DNA of 25,022 bases from a virus, in the IMG/VR virus record IMGVR_UViG_3300020034_000066, positions 1 to 25,022 of that record; one strand, given 5' to 3'. Numbering within the stretch: the first letter of the stretch is position 1; the number at the start of each line of letters is the position of its first letter. The position numbers and the translations under genes were made by a program. Below are positions 1 to 5,627 of the stretch, piece after piece. The notes beneath the pieces were generated by a model, which had not been told where the DNA came from, searched no databases, and saw only the letters and a program-made list of their open reading frames with translations.

Positions 1-1296
1 GGTACAAGCATTGTTGCTGTAGGAAATCAAGCAGTGGCAGCAAATCAAACAGGTGATGCTCTCACTGCAGTAGGAGAAAGCGCTTTAGCTGCTTCTACTG
101 GACTAGGATACAATGATGCCTTTGGCTATCATGCGATGTTATCAGTTGATTCTGGGGTTAATAATGTAGCTATGGGGGCAGAAGCGTTAGCTTCTACTAC
201 TGCGGGAAGTCAAAATACAGCTATTGGTAGATCTGCCATGGCTTCTAGTACAGCAGGAGATAATAATACAGCGTTAGGCGCCAATGCTATGCATAGTAGT
301 ACAGGACTGAATAGTGTAGCAGTCGGGTTTAATGCTTTATATTCAAATGGAGCAACTGGTAATGTAGGAGTTGGATTTGAGGCTGCTCTAGGAAATAGCA
401 CGGGTGTTAATAATGTTGCTGTAGGAAATCAGGCTCTAACTACAAATTCAGCTGGTAGTGGTAATACAGCTGTAGGATCTACTGCTGCTGTTAATATTGG
501 AGGAAACCAGAACACTTCAATCGGATATGCTGCAGGTAATGGTGCCGATGGAGGCGCTAGTGATAATACCTCAGTTGGTGCAGCTGCTTTAAATGGTAAC
601 TACAGTGGTCAGTTCAATACATGTGTCGGCGTTCAATCTTTAGTGACTAACTACAATGCCTCTAAAAATACTGGTGTCGGGTGGCAATCTCTGGCTTCTG
701 TATATAATGCTGATGAAAATACAGCCATTGGTTATCATGCCCTTGCCGCTACTTATAATGGAGCTGGAAATGTAGCTGTAGGTAGTGAAGCGGGAAACAG
801 TAACTCTGGTGGTGCTAATAACGTTTATATCGGCAATTTATCGGGTGATTCATCGGGTGGTGGCGGCAATAATATGATCGCTATTGGCTATCAAGCTACA
901 GCAACGGCTTCTAATACTATTCAATTAGGTAATGCGGATATTACCAGATTCAACTGCCAGACTGGTCTTACTATTCCATCTGATGAGCGCCTCAAAGAGA
1001 ATATAACCGAGAATGTTGAAGGATTAGAGTTTATTAATAGACTTCGTCCTGTTTCTTTTAATTATAAAGATGCTGATAAGAGCCAGGTTAGAATTGGATT
1101 AATTGCTCAAGAAGTAAAGAAAGCTGCTTCAGACTTAGACTTCAATTTCCCTGGTTTACAGTTGCCTGAAGTTGAGACACAGTATTATGGTTTAATGTAT
1201 GAATCTCTAATCATGCCTTTGATAAAAGCAGTGCAGGAACAGCAAGAGATGATTGAACATCTACACAATGAGATTAATGTATTAAAAAATAGCTAA
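1..1296 (+). CDS. Tail fibre, YadA-like repeats plus S74 self-cleaving chaperone (5' partial)
   Basis: The reading frame is already open at base 1 and the repeat pattern continues upstream, so the GTG at 34 is not the start. The first ~310 residues are short repeats of the type NTAIG..A / SVAVG..AL, about 14-15 residues each, resembling the YadA/trimeric-adhesin head beta-roll. From about base 979 comes SDERLKENI, the start of the Peptidase_S74 intramolecular chaperone of endosialidase-type fibres. The family's Ser-Lys dyad is visible as S (codon 979) and K (codon 994). The chaperone trimerises the fibre and then cuts itself off before the Ser. The C-terminal ~40 residues look like a coiled coil (LIKAVQEQQEMIEHLHNEI). 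The likely product is a trimeric host-binding fibre. The N-terminal virion-attachment part lies outside the window. Confidence 0.85.
   Translation, partial: GTSIVAVGNQAVAANQTGDALTAVGESALAASTGLGYNDAFGYHAMLSVDSGVNNVAMGAEALASTTAGSQNTAIGRSAMASSTAGDNNTALGANAMHSSTGLNSVAVGFNALYSNGATGNVGVGFEAALGNSTGVNNVAVGNQALTTNSAGSGNTAVGSTAAVNIGGNQNTSIGYAAGNGADGGASDNTSVGAAALNGNYSGQFNTCVGVQSLVTNYNASKNTGVGWQSLASVYNADENTAIGYHALAATYNGAGNVAVGSEAGNSNSGGANNVYIGNLSGDSSGGGGNNMIAIGYQATATASNTIQLGNADITRFNCQTGLTIPSDERLKENITENVEGLEFINRLRPVSFNYKDADKSQVRIGLIAQEVKKAASDLDFNFPGLQLPEVETQYYGLMYESLIMPLIKAVQEQQEMIEHLHNEINVLKNS
22..930 (+). repeat. Degenerate ~14-codon tandem repeats in the fibre gene
   Basis: The encoded protein repeats a core of the form G-N-x-x-V/T-A-V/I-G-x-x-A/S-L about every 14 to 20 residues. 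Examples are NTAIGRSAMASS, NTALGANAMHSS, SVAVGFNALYSN and NVAVGNQALTTN. The DNA has diverged enough that the repeats are visible mainly at protein level. Such arrays form a left-handed parallel beta-roll in trimeric adhesins and can change copy number by recombination. Confidence 0.7.
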
Positions 1297-1311
1297 AAGG
1301 GATGTTATGTA

Positions 1312-1713
1312 TTGAGAATACGTAAATCTACTTTTAGATATATCGAGCAGGAGATATATGATTATCACAAGAGTAAAAGACATTTCGATGAAATAACTAA
1401 GAACATTATCTTCGCCACAACTGAGAAGCACGAAATAAGAGGGACCGAGATATCGGACCCTACTTTTTCGTCTGTTTCTATGTTGGTTTCGGATAAGGTT
1501 AGGTCAAGGATAGCGATTAATCTTAATGCTATAGATGCAGCTTTCGGTGGGTTAGATAATACTAAGCGCGTTATCTTGGAAGACAAATATTGGGAAAGAC
1601 CGTATCTCACGTGGACTACTATTGCTGAAATACATTTTCAGGATAGGCGTACGGTCTATAATTGGCGTACTGAAATGGTTCTAGGTATCGCTATGACTTT
1701 AGGTTTAAACTAA
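1312..1713 (+). CDS. RinA/ArpU-like late transcription regulator
   Basis: A 133-residue basic protein with a TTG start preceded by AAAGGG at the right distance; no in-frame ATG exists upstream. The N-terminus (IEQEIYDYHKSKRHFDEI) and the middle RGTEISDPT segment resemble the RinA/ArpU/DUF1492 family. These are small sigma-region-4-like activators that switch on packaging and structural genes of Gram-positive phages. The C-terminus (LTWTTIAEIHFQDRRTVYNWRTEMV) reads as a helix-turn-helix. Its position just before the terminase genes is the usual one for such activators. It follows the fibre gene by 15 bases and its stop overlaps that of the convergent minus-strand membrane peptide gene. The family call is by motif resemblance only. 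Confidence 0.65.
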   Translation: MRIRKSTFRYIEQEIYDYHKSKRHFDEITKNIIFATTEKHEIRGTEISDPTFSSVSMLVSDKVRSRIAINLNAIDAAFGGLDNTKRVILEDKYWERPYLTWTTIAEIHFQDRRTVYNWRTEMVLGIAMTLGLN

Positions 1714-1829
1714 GATCCATGATACCAAGAAGGCTTCATATGTGTGGTACTAACAATTAGTATTAGTATTATAAATAAAATAATTATGAGTATAGTTTCC
1801 TTATGGGCTTTAAGTATTCTTCTGAACAT
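1710..1829 (-). CDS. Small single-pass membrane peptide
   Basis: A 39-residue minus-strand gene with a good ribosome-binding site (AGGAG, six bases before ATG at 1829). A basic N-terminus (MFRRILKAHKE) leads into an uninterrupted hydrophobic stretch, residues ~13-26 (ILIIILFIILILIV), then a short polar tail. Positive-inside topology predicts N-in/C-out. It overlaps the preceding minus-strand gene by 20 bases, consistent with an operon, and its stop overlaps the stop of the + strand regulator gene. The role is unknown. It could be a small toxin-like, superinfection or signalling membrane peptide, but nothing in the sequence decides. It falls below usual length cut-offs. Confidence 0.55.
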   Translation of the reverse strand: MFRRILKAHKETILIIILFIILILIVSTTHMKPSWYHGS

Positions 1830-1989
1830 TGTGTGCTCCTTTTAATTCATCTAGGATTAGGTCATATTGCTCTTGTGTTATGAACTTGTAGGTTATTTTA
1901 CCTTCTATATCTTTCTTGCGACAATATTTAAGTCCCTGAGAAGTAGTTTTAAATTGTGCTATTACATTGATATTTATTATATTTCTCAC
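1810..1989 (-). CDS. Hypothetical 59-residue protein, middle gene of minus-strand cassette
   Basis: A minus-strand reading frame whose GTG start overlaps the TGA stop of the HTH gene (GTGA), a classic translational-coupling arrangement. The predicted protein is hydrophilic, with a basic centre (GLKYCRKKDIEGKITYKF) followed by a predicted helix (ITQEQYDLILDELKGA). I do not recognise a family. The + strand frame of 93 codons over the same bases has implausible, Cys/Ile/Phe-rich composition and no ribosome-binding site, so the minus strand is preferred. Confidence rests on the overlaps with both neighbours rather than on homology. Confidence 0.5.
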   Translation of the reverse strand: MRNIININVIAQFKTTSQGLKYCRKKDIEGKITYKFITQEQYDLILDELKGAHNVQKNT

Positions 1990-2165
1990 TTATTTAGTCT
2001 CTTATTAGGGTCAGCCTGGGTGCTATTTATTAACCAGTCTCTTCCTATTTTTAATGCTTCTATCTTACCTGTGTTGCAAAGACGACGGACATGTCGTTCG
2101 CATAAGTTCCAATGGGTTGCCGCTTCTTCTGTCGTTAACAATCCGTAAAATGAGGCGTTAAACAT
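1986..2165 (-). CDS. HTH_17/excisionase-like small DNA-binding protein
   Basis: A 59-residue minus-strand gene with a strong AGGAGGAGA site five bases before ATG at 2165. The sequence LLTTEEAATHWNLCERHVRRLCNTGKIEALKIGRDWLI follows the HTH_17 / MerR-like winged-helix pattern: a T.EEAA helix, then a turn, an R.V.RL recognition helix, a G.I wing and the closing GR.W.I. Such proteins serve as excisionases (directionality factors) or small repressors. The tail NSTQADPNKRLNK matches the short tail often seen after this fold. It is the first gene of a three-gene minus-strand cassette between the late activator and the terminase. It could regulate the divergent packaging operon. An excisionase role is possible, but no integrase or att site was seen. 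Confidence 0.75.
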   Translation of the reverse strand: MFNASFYGLLTTEEAATHWNLCERHVRRLCNTGKIEALKIGRDWLINSTQADPNKRLNK

Positions 2166-2236
2166 ATTTGTCTCCTCCTAGTTTTGGGGTACTATGCGAT
2201 GATAAAGGCTATTTTGTTAAACATTTGGTCTTGGTA

Positions 2237-2245
2237 ATAATATCA
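2237..2245 (-). promoter_or_regulatory. Candidate extended -10 promoter for minus-strand cassette
   Basis: On the minus strand this reads TGATATTAT, an extended -10 (TGnTATTAT) about 70 bases upstream of the HTH gene start. The matching -35 is poor (TTCTGA at 18 bases). This is the best candidate in the divergent intergenic space, but support is weak. Confidence 0.3.
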
Positions 2246-2339
2246 CACGCCCTAGAGAGATCAGAATATTCCGAAAATTTAAAAGTATTCCCAAATTCAT
2301 CCCGAATGAGGTCATTCACTGTGTTAATATGTTAATTGG

Positions 2340-2380
2340 AGCGCTATATCAGCCAAAGAACCGTTGATAGCGCTATTTTT
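2340..2380 (+). terminator. Hairpin plus T-run ahead of terminase genes
   Basis: An 8-bp perfect stem AGCGCTAT / ATAGCGCT, with further pairing above a 2-base bulge, is followed by A and five Ts. It lies 40 bases before the small terminase start, after a ~170-base stretch (2166-2339) with no gene. It looks like an intrinsic terminator or attenuator protecting the packaging operon from upstream transcription. Transcription of the terminase must start inside or just before it, or read through it. Confidence 0.6.
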
Positions 2381-2420
2381 GTGGAGCTAGCATGGCTTCT
2401 TAAAAAAAGGAGGTGTCTAT

Positions 2421-2864
2421 ATGTTAAAGCCGACTCTGGAAATCTGGTCTGATGACGATCACCTAATGCTATTAACAAGCTGGGGGAGAGCCGGACTAAG
2501 CTACAAGGAGATCGCTGCTAATATAGGCATCGCTCGGAATACCTTGATTAGATGGCGAAAACAAAATGTCCAACTCGATAATGCCCTTAATGTCAGCAAG
2601 GATATCGCAGTTGCTCATGTTGAGAATGCGCTTTATCGTTCAGCCTTAGGGTTCCGCTATGCTGTTGTAACTAACAAAGGCGATGTAGTGTGGGTTACGA
2701 AGTTTGAGAAACCTAACGTGGGGGCTCAAGTCTTCTATTTAAAGAATCGTAAACCTAGGTTATGGAGTGACCGTAAGGAAGTTCATCACCAAGCGGATAT
2801 CAATAATAACAATATTGTGGTCAAATGGGGCGGCGAAATAGTCGAGGCAGCCGATGGGGATTGA
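2421..2864 (+). CDS. terS: Terminase small subunit
   Basis: A 147-residue protein with an ideal AGGAGGTG site five bases upstream. Residues ~10-48 form a helix-turn-helix (WSDDDHLMLLTSWGRAGLSYKEIAANIGIARNTLIRWRK) like those in small terminase subunits that recognise the packaging site. A helical middle region and a C-terminal tail (DINNNNIVVKWGGEIVEA) follow; in this family the tail contacts the large subunit. The stop overlaps the large-subunit start by 11 bases. It begins the + strand late operon. The exact pac or cos signal cannot be identified from sequence alone, although the hairpin-rich space upstream is a possible place. Confidence 0.85.
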   Translation: MLKPTLEIWSDDDHLMLLTSWGRAGLSYKEIAANIGIARNTLIRWRKQNVQLDNALNVSKDIAVAHVENALYRSALGFRYAVVTNKGDVVWVTKFEKPNVGAQVFYLKNRKPRLWSDRKEVHHQADINNNNIVVKWGGEIVEAADGD

Positions 2865-4062
2865 ACTTCATCTATATACTCCTCATCCAGCTCAGAAGCA
2901 GATGCACGACTCTCCAGCCCGTTTTAAAATAGCTAGTTGTGGCAGGCGCTTCGGTAAAACTTATATGGCTGTTAATGAAATTGTTAAGTTTGCAAACGAG
3001 AATCATTTCACAACGACTACCTGGGTGGCTCCTACGTATAGGCAAAGTCGTTTAGCATTTACTATAATGGTCAATAACTTCCAAAGAGCTTTCCACAGTT
3101 ACACCAAGAACCCACTGGAGATTAAATGGATCAATGGCAGCATCACCAAGTTCCTCAGTACAGAATCCAGAGATACACTCCGTGGGGATTCTAGTGATCT
3201 GATGGTAATTGATGAGGCGGCGATGATCGATGGCGAAGTGTGGACGAATATCTTGCGCCCGATGTTATCCGATACACTCGGCAAGGCAATCATTATTAGT
3301 ACACCGAAAAGTCTCAACTGGTTCCACGGACTTTACCAGCGTGGGCAAGATCCATTATATCCAGACTATCAATCCTTCAAATTTCCAACATCAGCTAACC
3401 CATTTATAGAAGAGAGTGAGATAGCTGAGGTTCGAGAATCACTACCCGGAGATGTCTTTCAGCAGGAGTATCTAGCTGCATTTCTTGAAGGCGGCGGTAC
3501 AGTGTTTCGTAATGTGAAAAGCTGTATCAAGGAAAGCTTTAGGCATGATACTATCCCTGAAGGTCGTAGCTATGTGATTGGATTCGATCTGGCTAAGCAT
3601 CAGGATTTCAGTGTAATAGTGGTACTAGATTCCGAATATAACCATGTAGTGTACTTTGATCGCTTCAATCGTATTGACTATTCTGTTCAAGTGGCACGTG
3701 TGGAAGAGATAGCGAAGCAGTATAACAATGCCAAGATTATCTTAGACTCCACAGGGGTGGGTGATCCTATTCTAGAGTCCGTAAAGGCCTTAGGCCTCGA
3801 CGCGGATGGGTTCCTATTCACCAACACCAGTAAGCAACAGTTGATTGAGCATCTCGCTGTTCAGCTAGAACGACAGTTGATTAGCTTCCCAGAGATCCAA
3901 GTGTTAATTAATGAATTAATGGCTTACCAATATGAATTATCTAGAGCTGGCAATATGAAATATAACGCCCCATCCGGCCAGCATGATGACTGTGTGATTG
4001 CTCTAGCACTAGCTTCCTGGGGTGTGAAACATCGTAGGAATCCAAGAGTGCTGATGTTATAA
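2854..4062 (+). CDS. terL: Terminase large subunit (ATPase and nuclease)
   Basis: A 402-residue DNA-packaging motor. The ATPase half shows an adenine-binding region (PHPAQKQMHDS), a Walker A variant C-G-R-R-F-G-K-T (residues 29-36), Walker B LMVIDE (116-121) with catalytic E121, and a coupling motif around IIISTPKS. The RNase H-like nuclease half shows GFDLAKHQDF (D245), LDSTGVGDP and GQHDDC (D378/D379), the three acidic positions expected for two-metal catalysis. The length is normal for compact large terminases of Gram-positive siphoviruses. It starts inside the small-subunit gene, so the two are probably translationally coupled. A strong inverted repeat follows its stop. Confidence 0.95.
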   Translation: MGIELHLYTPHPAQKQMHDSPARFKIASCGRRFGKTYMAVNEIVKFANENHFTTTTWVAPTYRQSRLAFTIMVNNFQRAFHSYTKNPLEIKWINGSITKFLSTESRDTLRGDSSDLMVIDEAAMIDGEVWTNILRPMLSDTLGKAIIISTPKSLNWFHGLYQRGQDPLYPDYQSFKFPTSANPFIEESEIAEVRESLPGDVFQQEYLAAFLEGGGTVFRNVKSCIKESFRHDTIPEGRSYVIGFDLAKHQDFSVIVVLDSEYNHVVYFDRFNRIDYSVQVARVEEIAKQYNNAKIILDSTGVGDPILESVKALGLDADGFLFTNTSKQQLIEHLAVQLERQLISFPEIQVLINELMAYQYELSRAGNMKYNAPSGQHDDCVIALALASWGVKHRRNPRVLML

Positions 4063-4093
4063 TTCAGTTATCCGGATATACCAGATAACTGAA
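4063..4093 (+). other. Inverted repeat immediately after terL stop
   Basis: The arms TTCAGTTATC (4063-4072) and GATAACTGAA (4084-4093) pair perfectly for 10 bp. Two further GC pairs lie beyond one mismatch, closing on an ATATA loop. It is followed by AGGGGATTTTAA rather than a clean T-run, so it is a weak terminator at best. It could be an mRNA processing or stability element, and it abuts the presumed ribosome-binding site of the next small gene. Confidence 0.6.
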
Positions 4094-4104
4094 AGGGGAT
4101 TTTA

Positions 4105-4374
4105 ATCATCGGAGGACACAGCCATGCTTGGTTAGAAGAACAACATATAGAAGACACCAAACACGAAAAATACCAGTATGGGGCGATGACTGATTGGGAA
4201 TATGAAAACCTAGATGAAGAAACTATGGATGCTCTCTTTGCCAATCCTCATTATATAGGTGGTGATCCGAATTATTCTGAAGAAATGTTCGATCCCAATC
4301 CTGAACCACCAGAACCAGAAGAAGAAATACCAGATTATGATTTAATACATCTTGACCTTGATGATGGATCATAG
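4105..4374 (+). CDS. Small acidic hypothetical protein, start uncertain
   Basis: The first ATG in frame (4186) gives 62 residues but has no convincing ribosome-binding site. The frame is open back to 4093, and the upstream codons read as plausible protein (GGHSHAWLEEQHIEDTKHEKYQ). AAGGGG at 4093-4098 sits the right distance from ATC codons at 4105/4108, so an AUC start giving ~89 residues is possible. The alternative is initiation at 4186. The C-terminus is very acidic and proline-rich (NPEPPEPEEEIPDYD). No family is recognised. It lies between the terminase and the lysin region. A perfect GGAGG...ATG at 4111-4126 opens only a three-codon frame (M-L-G-stop) and may be decoy or regulatory. Confidence 0.5.
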   Translation: MIGGHSHAWLEEQHIEDTKHEKYQYGAMTDWEYENLDEETMDALFANPHYIGGDPNYSEEMFDPNPEPPEPEEEIPDYDLIHLDLDDGS

Positions 4375-4378
4375 TTAT

Positions 4379-4387
4379 TGATATAAT
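4379..4387 (+). promoter_or_regulatory. Candidate extended -10 promoter (TGATATAAT)
   Basis: TGATATAAT is a perfect extended -10 element, starting just after the stop of the small acidic gene. No good -35 is present at 17 bases; TTGACC lies upstream, 24 bases from the -10, which is too far. A transcript starting near 4394 would contain the two hairpins at 4398-4423 and 4494-4531, then the 59-residue gene and the amidase. Confidence 0.45.
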
Positions 4388-4397
4388 GTAACTATGG

Positions 4398-4423
4398 CAA
4401 TGAACGAGGGGTATCGCTCATTG
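4398..4423 (+). other. Leader hairpin 1 in 4375-4557 non-coding stretch
   Basis: CAATGA and TCATTG pair. After one A/C mismatch, CGA and TCG pair around a GGGGTA loop. It sits just downstream of the candidate promoter, where the 5' end of the transcript would be. A seven-T run follows at about 4458-4465 without a directly adjacent stem. Confidence 0.4.
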
Positions 4424-4493
4424 GTATAGCCTTCTTTCAACAAAATTTTAACGCGAGTTTTTTTGTGACATAATCCAGTCTTACTTTTGCTTA

Positions 4494-4531
4494 GCCAAGA
4501 AGCACCGGACCCCAAACCGGTGCTTCTTGGC
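4494..4531 (+). other. Perfect 15-bp inverted repeat upstream of small gene
   Basis: GCCAAGAAGCACCGG (4494-4508) and CCGGTGCTTCTTGGC (4517-4531) are perfectly complementary over 15 bp with an eight-base ACCCCAAA loop. It is one of the most stable structures in the window. Only GTTT follows, so it is a poor intrinsic terminator. It lies 13 bases before the AGGGAGGTG ribosome-binding site of the next gene. It could be an mRNA-stabilising element, an RNase III-type processing site or a protein-binding site. Confidence 0.7.
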
Positions 4532-4557
4532 GTTTACTAATAATAGGGAGGTGACCC

Positions 4558-4737
4558 ATGGCAGTTACACCGATCAGGTTCTTAAAACCGTTTTTGTATT
4601 CTGGGGGTTCAGGAGCGGCTAATGTTCAGATTAAAGTTGATCGAGACATTATGCAGATGCACGGCTTTGTTGAATCGACTATAGCTACTACTCTTATATC
4701 ACTAGGGTTAGCAGCTACTGGCCCTACTTCTTATTAG
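4558..4737 (+). CDS. Small hypothetical protein (59 residues)
   Basis: The ATG has a strong GGGAGGTG site six bases upstream. The 59-residue product begins MAVTPIRFLKPFLYSGGSG and ends in a mildly hydrophobic stretch (TIATTLISLGLAATGPTSY). I do not recognise a family. It is followed after 34 bases by the amidase gene, which raises the idea of a lysis accessory, but the hydrophobic part is too short and weak for a confident holin. The terminal GPT triplet echoes the collagen-like proteins further on. It is too short for common gene-calling cut-offs, but the initiation signal is convincing. Confidence 0.6.
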   Translation: MAVTPIRFLKPFLYSGGSGAANVQIKVDRDIMQMHGFVESTIATTLISLGLAATGPTSY

Positions 4738-4771
4738 GATCCAAATTTAAAAAAAGAAAAGGATGATAGTA

Positions 4772-5587
4772 ATGTTTAAATTGATGATTAATCCAGGTCA
4801 CGGCGGTAAAGATTCAGGCGCAGTTTACGGAGAGTTTAACGAGAAAGACTTCGATCTATTATTTTCTTTGCGACTAAGAGACTATCTATTAAGTAAATAT
4901 GCTCTAGATGTAGTTATGACTAGAACTTCTGATGTTACTGTATCTTTAAAAGAATCTGTTGATATGGCTAATAATCAAAATGTAGACTACTTCTTATCTA
5001 TGCATGTTAACGCAGGTGGCGGCAGAGGATTCGAAAGCTTTATCTTTGATGGTGGAAATGTCACACCTGAGACTGCAGTTCATCAAGATGCAATCCATAA
5101 GAGTGTAATGGCAGCTATTGGTACTAAATATGAAGTCGCTGATAGAGGAGAAAAGAAAGCTGATTTTGAGGTATTACGTGAAACTAAAATGGAAGCTGTA
5201 TTATTAGAGAGTTTATTTATCGATAATGATGAAGATCTTCAACTACTAACTAATGATGATTTTGTTCAGGATCTTGTAGTAGGAATTGGCGAGGGTGTAG
5301 CACAAGCATTTTCACTCGAACTTCTCCCTTCTCCAGCACCATTACCAGAAGCTAAATATTTCAGAGTATTCGCTGGAGCTTTCGAAGAGCCACAAAACGC
5401 AGAAGCTAGAATTAAATTGTTAGATGAAAGAGGAATCAATAGCTTTATTGTAGACCACGAAGTAAACGGAGTACTTTTCCACAGAGTTCAAGTTGGAGCA
5501 TTTAAAGAAAAAGCTAATGCGGACCATAAACTACAAGCATTAGTAGATGTAGGCGTTAATGATGGATTTATAGCAGTTGGTTGTTAA
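4772..5587 (+). CDS. N-acetylmuramoyl-L-alanine amidase (Amidase_3) with SPOR domain
   Basis: A 271-residue cell-wall hydrolase that cuts the MurNAc-L-Ala bond. Zinc ligands of the Amidase_3 family are visible: H10 in NPGHGGKDSGA, E24 in NEKDFD, and H78 in SMHVNAG. The catalytic Glu is E146 in AVLLESLF. After a proline-rich linker (LLPSPAPLPEA, ~184-194) comes a C-terminal SPOR domain (~195-271, YFRVFAGAFEEPQNAEARI...), which binds glycan in related proteins. The start at 4772 is preferred over 4763 because AAGGAT then sits at proper spacing. There is no signal peptide, so export would need a holin or virion incorporation. It sits between the terminase and portal genes rather than after the tail genes, which is unusual, and no holin is recognisable next to it. 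Confidence 0.92.
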   Translation: MFKLMINPGHGGKDSGAVYGEFNEKDFDLLFSLRLRDYLLSKYALDVVMTRTSDVTVSLKESVDMANNQNVDYFLSMHVNAGGGRGFESFIFDGGNVTPETAVHQDAIHKSVMAAIGTKYEVADRGEKKADFEVLRETKMEAVLLESLFIDNDEDLQLLTNDDFVQDLVVGIGEGVAQAFSLELLPSPAPLPEAKYFRVFAGAFEEPQNAEARIKLLDERGINSFIVDHEVNGVLFHRVQVGAFKEKANADHKLQALVDVGVNDGFIAVGC

Positions 5588-5611
5588 CAATTGCTAGGAA
5601 TTGATTGTTGC

Positions 5612-5627
5612 AGGAGGTGAAATTATT
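5612..5627 (+). promoter_or_regulatory. Strong ribosome-binding site pointing to an AUU start for the portal
   Basis: AGGAGGTGA (5612-5620) is the only good ribosome-binding site before the portal gene. The in-frame TTG at 5601 lies upstream of it and so cannot use it; its own upstream TAGGA is only one base away. In-frame ATT at 5625 lies seven bases after AGGAGG, the ideal distance. No ATG, GTG or TTG occurs at a usable distance. Confidence 0.5.

Noticed and set aside
34-36. GTG as start of the fibre gene
   Set aside because: The frame and the repeat pattern continue upstream to base 1 and there is no ribosome-binding site, so the gene is cut by the window edge.
1440-1468. Terminator-like palindrome with T5 inside the regulator gene
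   Set aside because: AGGGACCGA/TCGGACCCT has a central mismatch and lies in codons for R-G-T-E-I-S-D-P-T, a segment I think is conserved in this regulator family; pairing is probably a by-product of coding, though premature termination cannot be excluded.
1867-2148. 93-codon + strand frame
   Set aside because: Composition is implausible (Cys/Ile/Phe/Tyr-rich, no ribosome-binding site) and it lies antisense to two minus-strand genes with proper initiation signals and overlaps.
4494-4531. Perfect hairpin as tRNA or attachment site
   Set aside because: No cloverleaf, no CCA end or T-loop, and no integrase or matching core elsewhere; kept only as an RNA/DNA hairpin.
4558-4737. 59-residue protein as holin
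   Set aside because: Only one weak hydrophobic stretch of about 15 residues and no charged tail; not enough to call a holin despite lying next to the amidase.
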